From Lelliottia sp. WAP21 (lineage in GTDB: Bacteria; Pseudomonadota; Gammaproteobacteria; Enterobacterales; Enterobacteriaceae), in NCBI RefSeq assembly GCF_020532665.2, contig NZ_JAIWPG020000003.1:62001-126000 (forward strand): a stretch of 64,000 nucleotides of DNA, in the 5' to 3' direction. The notes under the pieces were generated by a model. The model saw only the letters and a list, made by a program, of their open reading frames with translations, was not told the origin of the DNA and ran no database searches. A program made the translations under genes and the position numbers. Shown piece after piece: positions 59,001-64,000 of the stretch (within the stretch, counting starts at the first letter, position 1; the number at the start of each line of letters is the position of its first letter).

Positions 59001-59470
59001 TATTTTTGAGTCTTGTTATCTTCTTCGCGGATTGTCCGCAAATTGCAGGCGATTTGATTTAAGGTGGCGCTAAAAATGTCCATATGTTCTGGCGCGATAT
59101 TGTGCGATACGCGCGCCTGAAACGTCTCAATGACTTGCGTCAACGTCTCCAGCACCGCGTTGCCTTCAGAGGTCAGCCGTAGTAAACGAATACGCTTGTC
59201 ATAGGGCGATGTGGTACGCAAAAGATAACCCTGCTTTTCCAACTGAGAGAGTGTACGCATCAGCGGCGGCAGTTCGATGCCCTGTACTTCCGCCAGTTCA
59301 CTCACCGAGACGTTATCCCCTAGCTGTTGAAGCTGCATCATGACCGTCCAGCTCGACTGGGTTAACCCCGTTTCAAGAATGGCATCGTCAATAATGGCGC
59401 GCCACTGGCGCACAACCATAGCCATTCGCATGCCCATTGGCCTGCGGTTGAACAGATCTTCTTCACTCAC
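59000..59470 (-). CDS. MarR-family transcriptional regulator
   Basis: 156 aa from a GTG at 59470 (MSEEDLFNRRPMGMRMAMV) with AGAGGA seven bases upstream; the longer open frame runs into the repeat array. The winged HTH (QLGDNVSVSELAEVQGIELPPLMRTLSQLEKQGYLLRTTSPYDKRIRLLRL) is intact, of SlyA/MarR type. It heads the efflux operon, so auto-repression relieved by the exported compound is likely, as with EmrR. Confidence 0.88.
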   Translation of the reverse strand: MSEEDLFNRRPMGMRMAMVVRQWRAIIDDAILETGLTQSSWTVMMQLQQLGDNVSVSELAEVQGIELPPLMRTLSQLEKQGYLLRTTSPYDKRIRLLRLTSEGNAVLETLTQVIETFQARVSHNIAPEHMDIFSATLNQIACNLRTIREEDNKTQK

Positions 59471-59589
59471 GGGGAAATCCTCTTGTATCACGCGGTCACA
59501 GTAATAGTTATCACGGTAAGTATCAAGAAACGAGAGGCTAAAGAGCAGGAATTGCGAAAAGCGGTGAGAGGGTTCAGGGGCTTGTTTTC

Positions 59590-59955
59590 TTCCTCTCCCC
59601 GTGGGAGAGGGGCGGGGTGAGGGCATCAGCGCGCACATTACCTCCCTCACCCTAACCCTCTCCCCAAGGGAGAGGGAATAACGGCACCGGTTCTCGCCTG
59701 GGCAAGGGGCTTGTCTTCTCCCTCTCCCCGTGGGAGAGGGAATATCGGCACCGGTTCTCGCCTGGGCAAAGGTCTTGTTTTCGCCCTCTCCCCGTGGGAG
59801 AGGGCCGGGGTGAGGGCACCAGCGCGCACATTCCCCCCCTCACCCTAACCCTCTCCCCAAGGGAGAGGGAATATCGGCACCGGTTCTCGCCTGGGCAAAG
59901 GTCTTGTCTTCTCCCTCTCCCGTGGGAGAGGGCCGGGGTGAGGGCACCAGACCGC
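59590..59955. repeat. Composite array of GC-rich palindromes and 43-bp spacers
   Basis: At least six CCCTCTCC...GGGAGAGGG palindromes occur in about 366 bases. A spacer beginning AATA(A/T)CGGCACCGGTTCTCG then CCTGGGCAA recurs at 59677, 59741 and 59870 (steps of 64 and 129). Two long units pair a CCGGGGTGAGGGCA element with an inverted CCCTCACCCTAACCCTCTCC element. No gene lies within. It fills most of the 502-base gap between marR and the ArsR gene. Confidence 0.93.
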
Positions 59956-59972
59956 ACAGTCCCCCGCCCGCT

Positions 59973-60668
59973 TCACCCGCTAAAATACTTCTGCAACGTA
60001 GCTCTCCCCCCAGCGGTGATTGTCACCTCACGAAACCCCGCCACCCGCTGGATCCATCCTTTGGAGTCCAGATACGTCAGTAACGCCGCGCCCGCCTCGC
60101 CGCCTAAATGAAAACGCCGCTCGCTCCAGTCCAGACAGGCACAGCACGCTTTTCGGCGCGGGTTAACGCTTAAGGGAATGCCGCGTTGCAAAAACTGTTC
60201 GCGCCCATACAAAGTTAACGCGGAACCGTCTGGCACCAGCCATCCTGTCGTCTGCATAAAATCATAGATCTGCACCGCAATCGCACCGGCCAGATGATCG
60301 TAACAGGTTCGCGCCTCACGCATCGATTTCGGCGCCGTGGTTTCCGGTGGCGTGATGCGGCTCCAGGAAAGCCCCATCATCTGCTCCACCATCTCTGCCA
60401 CCTCGTGTCCCGCCAGACGGTAGTAACGATGCCGCCCCTGCGACAGACAGGATATCAGCTTCCCCTCCACCAGCCGGTTGAGGTGTCCGCTGGCGGTAGA
60501 GGGCGCGACATCTGCCGCCGCGCTCAGCTCGGTGGCGGTCCAGGCGCGCCCGTCCATCAACGCGCACAACATCTTCACCCGCGACGGATCGGCCATGGCG
60601 GCGGCGAGCGCCGCCACTGCCTGTTCCAGCGCAACGTGATTATCGGGAATCAGACTCGTCTTTGGCAT
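59973..60668 (-). CDS. ArsR-family HTH regulator with C-terminal CxDWSERR domain
   Basis: 231 aa from the ATG at 60668 (MPKTSLIPDNH). The N-terminal ArsR winged HTH (about 12-85, AAAMADPSRVKMLCALMDGRAWTATELSAAADVAPSTASGHLNRLVEGKLI) is clear. A long C-terminal extension carries a cysteine cluster and the motif RKACCACLDWSERRFHLGG, seen in a distinct ArsR subgroup; the cysteines could bind metal or sense oxidants. It overlaps the ACT-like gene by 29 bases, so the two are cotranslated. Confidence 0.83.
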   Translation of the reverse strand: MPKTSLIPDNHVALEQAVAALAAAMADPSRVKMLCALMDGRAWTATELSAAADVAPSTASGHLNRLVEGKLISCLSQGRHRYYRLAGHEVAEMVEQMMGLSWSRITPPETTAPKSMREARTCYDHLAGAIAVQIYDFMQTTGWLVPDGSALTLYGREQFLQRGIPLSVNPRRKACCACLDWSERRFHLGGEAGAALLTYLDSKGWIQRVAGFREVTITAGGRATLQKYFSG

Positions 60669-61044
60669 GAGGTGCCCACTGTGCAGTAATCTCTGCCGCC
60701 AGCTTATCATTATCCGTCAGCAGAATAAGGCGATTCGCATGATCGCTGTACTGCACCAGAACCGCTATCCCCTTTGATGCCAGCGCTGCAGCAATCTCGC
60801 CCAGCTCGCCGGGACGCGCCTGTCTGAGCTTTCTGATCACCGGCGGGCGTACGGATTGCACGTTAAATCCGGCCTCTTCTAATACAGTACGGGCTTTCTC
60901 CCCCTCCTCCACCAGGAAATGTGCCTCCAAGCCAAACACGCCACCGCCCTCCAGCCCAACGCCGTTGCGGCCCAGCAGTTGCCCAAAACGGGCCAGTTCG
61001 CCCGGAATATCGTTAAAAATCACATGAACGTCATACACAGGCAT
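60640..61044 (-). CDS. ACT-domain-like small protein
   Basis: 134 aa from the ATG at 61044, with GGAGGG upstream. It appears to consist of two ACT-like halves (VYDVHVIFNDIPGELARFGQLLGRNGVGLEGGGVF and IRKLRQARPGELGEIAAALASKGIAVLVQYSDHANRLILLTDN), a ligand-binding fold that usually binds amino acids. No catalytic domain accompanies it. It overlaps the monooxygenase-like gene by 14 bases and the ArsR gene by 29, the middle of a tight triplet. Its role may be to sense a ligand for the regulator; this is inference. Confidence 0.78.
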   Translation of the reverse strand: MPVYDVHVIFNDIPGELARFGQLLGRNGVGLEGGGVFGLEAHFLVEEGEKARTVLEEAGFNVQSVRPPVIRKLRQARPGELGEIAAALASKGIAVLVQYSDHANRLILLTDNDKLAAEITAQWAPHAKDESDSR

Positions 61045-61354
61045 GCCCTCCGTTTTCGGAGTCGTATTCCCGCACCAGCTGCGCGACCCGGATGCGATAG
61101 AACGCAAAAATTGACGCCCGCCCTTCGGCTTGCGCGGCCTGCTGAAAAACGTTCTGCCTCCAGTTGCGAATGGCCTCTTCATCCCGCCACCAGGAGAGCG
61201 ACAAAATTTTGCCGTCGGTGGTCAGACTCTGAAAACGTTCAATATCGATAAACCCGTCGATATCCGCCAGCAGCGGCTTAAGTTCGGCGGCAAGTTGCAG
61301 ATACCGCGCCTGATGCGCGGGTTCGGCCTGAGCTTCAAAAATAACGGCAATCAT
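61031..61354 (-). CDS. Antibiotic-biosynthesis monooxygenase (ABM)-domain protein
   Basis: 107 aa. Single dimeric alpha/beta ABM domain: MIAVIFEAQAEPAHQARYLQLA, GFIDIERFQS and LSLSWWRDEEAIRNWR are typical of the family. Members oxidise small quinol or polyketide substrates without cofactors, or degrade heme, so the exact reaction cannot be given. It opens the triplet ABM-ACT-ArsR, 93 bases downstream of an aldehyde dehydrogenase on the same strand. Confidence 0.85.
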   Translation of the reverse strand: MIAVIFEAQAEPAHQARYLQLAAELKPLLADIDGFIDIERFQSLTTDGKILSLSWWRDEEAIRNWRQNVFQQAAQAEGRASIFAFYRIRVAQLVREYDSENGGHACV

Positions 61355-61447
61355 GTCTGTCTCTCCATTGTGATGATGAGGAGAGAGTGCCGGTAAAAGG
61401 AACCCGATGCTTCGGTCCAGAGCGAAGTGTTTACCGGGCGCGCACCG

Positions 61448-62863
61448 TTACCCCAGAATAGATTTCGGCTCCATAAATGCGCGAATCCCCCACTCCCCCA
61501 TCTCGCGACCCACGCCGGAATGTTTAAACCCGCCAAACGGGGCTTTGGGTTCATGGGTCAGGGTGTTGACCAGCACGCGACCGGCGGTAATGTGTTGCGC
61601 CACGCGCCTGGCGTGCTCCGCATCGCGGCCCAGGACCAGGGCGCTCAGGCCATACTCGGTATCATTCGCAAGGGCGATTGCCTCTGCCTCATCACGAAAG
61701 GTCATGATCGATAACACCGGGCCAAAGATCTCTTCGCGGGCGATGGCCATCTGGTTACTCACATCGGTAAACAAGGTTGGGCGAACAAACCAGCCATCCT
61801 GCGTGCCTTCAGGCCGACCTTCTCCGCCCACCAGCAGACGCGCCCCTTCGTCAATCCCCAGCCGAATATAGCGCTGCACGCGCTGCCACTGTTTTTCGCT
61901 GACCATCGGGCCAATTTCAGTCGACCTGTCCCGCGGATCGCCCGATTTAACCGCCGCCACCGCCTGCGCCAGCGCCGCTTCGCACTCTGCTTTTCGCGCG
62001 AGCGGCACCAGAATGCGCGTACCGGCAACACACGCCTGCCCGCTGTTCATGAAGCCCGCCGCGATGGCCAACGGAACCGCCTGCGATAAATCCGCATCCG
62101 CCAGAATCAGCGTCGGGGATTTGCCGCCTAACTCCAGCGTCACCCGTTTAAAGGTCTCCGCGGCATTGCGCAGAATCGCTTTGCCGGTATTGGTTGAGCC
62201 GGTAAACGATATTTTGGCCACGTCAGGATGGCGAGCGATGGTCTCCCCCACGGTATCGCCGCGCCCCGTGACGATATTAAAGACGCCCGGCGGCAGACCG
62301 GCTTCACTCAGCGCTTGCGTCACAATCAGAGTTTGCAACGCGCTCATCTCGCTGGGTTTGATGACGGCCGTACACCCTGCGGCCAGCGCCGCCGCCAGCT
62401 TGCCGCAGATAAAACCCGCATCGCTGTTCCACGGCGTGATAAGTCCTGCCACCCCCAGCGGCGTCATGTCGACGGTGGCGGCGCCCACCTGTGTGGTGAA
62501 GGGAAATGCCTCCAGAGCCTCAATGACCTGGGCGATCACGTCTGCCGGATAGCGTGCCATCCACGCCGAACGCGACGCGGGAGCGCCATACTCTTCGATC
62601 ACCGCTTCCAGAAGATCGTCATGGCGTGCAGCCACAGCGGCGTGCATTCGTTTCAGGGCGGCAATCCGTTCCTGTTTGCTTGTCTTCGACCAGGCCGGAA
62701 AAGCAGCTTTCGCTGCGGCAATGGCCCGTTCGGCATCCACGTGATCCGCCAGCCGCACCTGTCCGGTAATTTGCGCCGTGGCAGGGTTATATAAATCAAA
62801 ACGTTCGGTACCGTGCGGGGTGATAAATTCACCATTAATAAAGATCTGTTCGATGTTACGCAT
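61448..62863 (-). CDS. Aldehyde dehydrogenase family protein
   Basis: 471 aa. The NAD(P)-binding fold, general base in LELGGKSP, and nucleophile Cys in NSGQACVAG are all present; TPWNSDAGFICGK replaces the more usual TPWNFP-type cofactor motif. It oxidises an aldehyde to an acid; the substrate is unknown. Divergent from a LysR regulator 101 bases away that probably controls it. Confidence 0.87.
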   Translation of the reverse strand: MRNIEQIFINGEFITPHGTERFDLYNPATAQITGQVRLADHVDAERAIAAAKAAFPAWSKTSKQERIAALKRMHAAVAARHDDLLEAVIEEYGAPASRSAWMARYPADVIAQVIEALEAFPFTTQVGAATVDMTPLGVAGLITPWNSDAGFICGKLAAALAAGCTAVIKPSEMSALQTLIVTQALSEAGLPPGVFNIVTGRGDTVGETIARHPDVAKISFTGSTNTGKAILRNAAETFKRVTLELGGKSPTLILADADLSQAVPLAIAAGFMNSGQACVAGTRILVPLARKAECEAALAQAVAAVKSGDPRDRSTEIGPMVSEKQWQRVQRYIRLGIDEGARLLVGGEGRPEGTQDGWFVRPTLFTDVSNQMAIAREEIFGPVLSIMTFRDEAEAIALANDTEYGLSALVLGRDAEHARRVAQHITAGRVLVNTLTHEPKAPFGGFKHSGVGREMGEWGIRAFMEPKSILG

Positions 62864-62964
62864 TGGGGGCCTCCTCAGGCTGTCTGGAGGCAGTCTGGCA
62901 CGCCTTTAACGTTTCGATAATCCACGCTATGCTGCAAAGGCTGTTTCGATATTCAGGATAATCT

Positions 62965-63867
62965 ATGCATCGTTCAGGTTTAACCGAGCTGGAAGTGGTA
63001 CTGGCCGTCGTGCGGCGCGGCAGCTTTCGCGGCGCCGCGCAGGAGATGGGGATGTCTGCCAGCGCGGTGAGCAATGCCATTGCCGGGCTGGAGGCCCGAC
63101 TGCAAACAAGGTTGTTCAACCGCACGACCCGTAGCGTGGCGCTGACCGACGCAGGACAACACTTTGTCGCCCGCATCTCGCCCGCCTTGCAGGAAATCCG
63201 CCAGGCCACGGAAGAGATGCACAGCGACAGCGACGAACCTGCCGGCACCCTGCGGCTGAACGTACCGAACAATGTCGGCGCACTCTTCCTGGATGCGCTG
63301 CTGATCGACTACATGATTCGCTATCCGAAAATGCGTGTAGAAACGGTAAGCGAAGCACGCATGATCGATATTGTCGCCAGCGGTTTCGATGCCGGGATCC
63401 GCCTGGCCGAGTCGGTGCCGCAGGACATGATCGCCGTCGCACTGACCCCCGATATTCGCCAGCTCGTCACCGCCACGCCTGCCTGGTTTGCCCGTTACGG
63501 CACACCGCAAATGCCCGAGGATCTCCTGCATCATCAGGCGATCGGGATGCGCATGTCACACGGTGGGATCTATCGCTGGGAGCTGGAGCGTCGCGGCGAG
63601 CGATACGAGTTAGCCGTTCCGCCGCGTTTTGCGACCTCGGATCTCTTTGCCTCGATACGAGCGGTCAAAGCCGGTTTGGGCGTGGGATTTTTACCTGAAC
63701 TTTATATTCAGCAGGAGCTGGAGAGCGGGGAACTGGTGAGCGTCCTTAACGACTGGACGCAGCCGTTTGGCGGGCTGCGCCTGTACTACCCCGGTCATCG
63801 CCACGTCCCGCCCGGTTTGCGGGCGCTGGTGGCGATGATCCGCGAACGCGGCCTTACGCCAGATTAG
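62965..63867 (+). CDS. LysR-family transcriptional regulator
   Basis: 300 aa. The N-terminal HTH is LTELEVVLAVVRRGSFRGAAQEMGMSASAVSNAIAGLEARLQTRLFNRTTR; the effector-binding domain follows, of the CrgA/DmlR-like subgroup. It is divergent from the aldehyde dehydrogenase, its likely target. Its last 14 bases overlap the end of a convergent gene that leaves the window. Confidence 0.88.
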   Translation: MHRSGLTELEVVLAVVRRGSFRGAAQEMGMSASAVSNAIAGLEARLQTRLFNRTTRSVALTDAGQHFVARISPALQEIRQATEEMHSDSDEPAGTLRLNVPNNVGALFLDALLIDYMIRYPKMRVETVSEARMIDIVASGFDAGIRLAESVPQDMIAVALTPDIRQLVTATPAWFARYGTPQMPEDLLHHQAIGMRMSHGGIYRWELERRGERYELAVPPRFATSDLFASIRAVKAGLGVGFLPELYIQQELESGELVSVLNDWTQPFGGLRLYYPGHRHVPPGLRALVAMIRERGLTPD

Positions 63868-64000
63868 CTTTATTCAGGCCATACGCCACGTCCATCGCGC
63901 CAGGCTCCATGCGCGAGGTGATCCCCAGACGGTTCCAGGCATTGATCGCCACAATGGCGAAATTGAGTTCAGAGAGTTCGACCTCGGAGAAATGCTCGGC
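63854..64000 (-). CDS. Carboxymuconolactone decarboxylase / AhpD-family protein (partial)
   Basis: The last 48 codons run in from the right edge and stop at TAA (63854-63856). The frame reads ...VAINAWNRLGITSRMEPGAMD..., a segment typical of the C-terminal part of carboxymuconolactone decarboxylase / alkylhydroperoxidase-like proteins. The catalytic CxxC would lie further upstream, outside the window. The 3' end overlaps the LysR gene. Confidence 0.75.
   Translation of the reverse strand, partial: AEHFSEVELSELNFAIVAINAWNRLGITSRMEPGAMDVAYGLNKANLA

Noticed and set aside
59677..59912. Possible CRISPR or integron attC array from the recurring spacer
   Set aside because: Spacing is irregular (64 and 129), the repeated elements are palindromes of the window-wide family, and no integrase or cas gene is present.
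59647..59957. Minus-strand frames in the 59.6-60 kb array with repeated PSPRPSPTGRGRK
   Set aside because: Same explanation: translation of the palindromic repeats, not a protein family.

Overview
The window is a chromosomal segment of an enteric bacterium. Gene order from rob to yjjA/opgB follows the yjj region of Escherichia coli almost gene for gene (rob-gpmB-yjjX-trpR-slt-ettA-nadR-radA-serB-ytjB-lplA-deoDBAC-yjjI-yjjW-yjjV-yjjU-ytjA-osmY-prfC-yjjG-rimI-holD-rsmC-leuVPQ-yjjZ-fhuF-bglJ-yjjQ-yjjP-yjjB-dnaT-dnaC-yjjA-opgB), then tsr-btsT-yjiX-yjiA-yjiN. Proteins are close to, but not identical with, the E. coli versions. Intergenic spaces carry many CCCTCTCCC...GGGAGAGGG palindromic repeats. 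This fits Enterobacter or a close relative (Lelliottia, Leclercia); the genus is an inference and cannot be fixed from the sequence alone.

Layout. 1-5.6 kb: Rob tail, phosphoglycerate mutase-like GpmB, YjjX, the TrpR repressor with its own operator, Slt lytic transglycosylase and EttA. 5.6-8.2 kb: an insertion relative to E. coli, a divergent LysR regulator/oxidoreductase pair bracketed by two tandem-repeat arrays. 8.2-12.7 kb: nadR-radA-serB and divergent ytjB. 12.7-20.7 kb: lplA, the deo nucleoside-catabolic operon (deoC-deoA-deoB-deoD on the minus strand) with its full set of DeoR and CRP sites, and the divergent glycyl-radical pair yjjI/yjjW. 20.7-28.2 kb: yjjV-yjjU, osmY-ytjA, prfC, yjjG-rimI-holD and rsmC. 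28.2-31.1 kb: three tandem leucine tRNAs, a Fur-box-preceded DUF1435 gene, a GGDEF diguanylate cyclase, and Fur-box-preceded fhuF. 31.1-33.3 kb: an orphan PTS EIIC and a YbaK-like deacylase. 33.3-36.3 kb: the bglJ-yjjQ regulators and the divergent yjjPB exporter. 36.4-38.0 kb: an insertion carrying a TetR regulator and ohrR-ohr. 38.1-42.6 kb: primosome genes dnaT-dnaC, yjjA and opgB.

42.6-49.2 kb: chemoreceptor tsr with a sigma-28 promoter, a WYL-domain regulator, pyruvate transporter btsT with BtsR and CRP sites, yjiX and yjiA. The gene after yjiA (49.4-51.2 kb) is a NERD-nuclease/UvrD-type helicase fusion. It occupies the place where E. coli K-12 carries its restriction cluster (mrr-hsd-mcrBC, the immigration control region), so it is the best candidate for a defence function in the window. 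51.7-64 kb is accessory: a YfaZ-like outer-membrane protein with a translationally coupled lipoprotein, two aldehyde dehydrogenases each with a divergent regulator (AraC and LysR type), a LysE exporter, yjiN, a MarR-HlyD-DUF2955 efflux operon, another composite repeat array, and an overlapping triplet of a monooxygenase-like protein, an ACT-like protein and an ArsR regulator. The window ends inside a carboxymuconolactone decarboxylase-family gene.

Most of the core is ordinary. The points deserving attention are the NERD-helicase at the defence hotspot, the repeat arrays (one is a fourfold terminator duplication with a compensatory stem change and a UUCG-to-GCAA loop swap), the conserved spacing of the three deo operators inside and beside yjjI, the uncharacterised glycyl-radical pair, and the Fur-box and LacI-type palindromes in front of poorly characterised genes.
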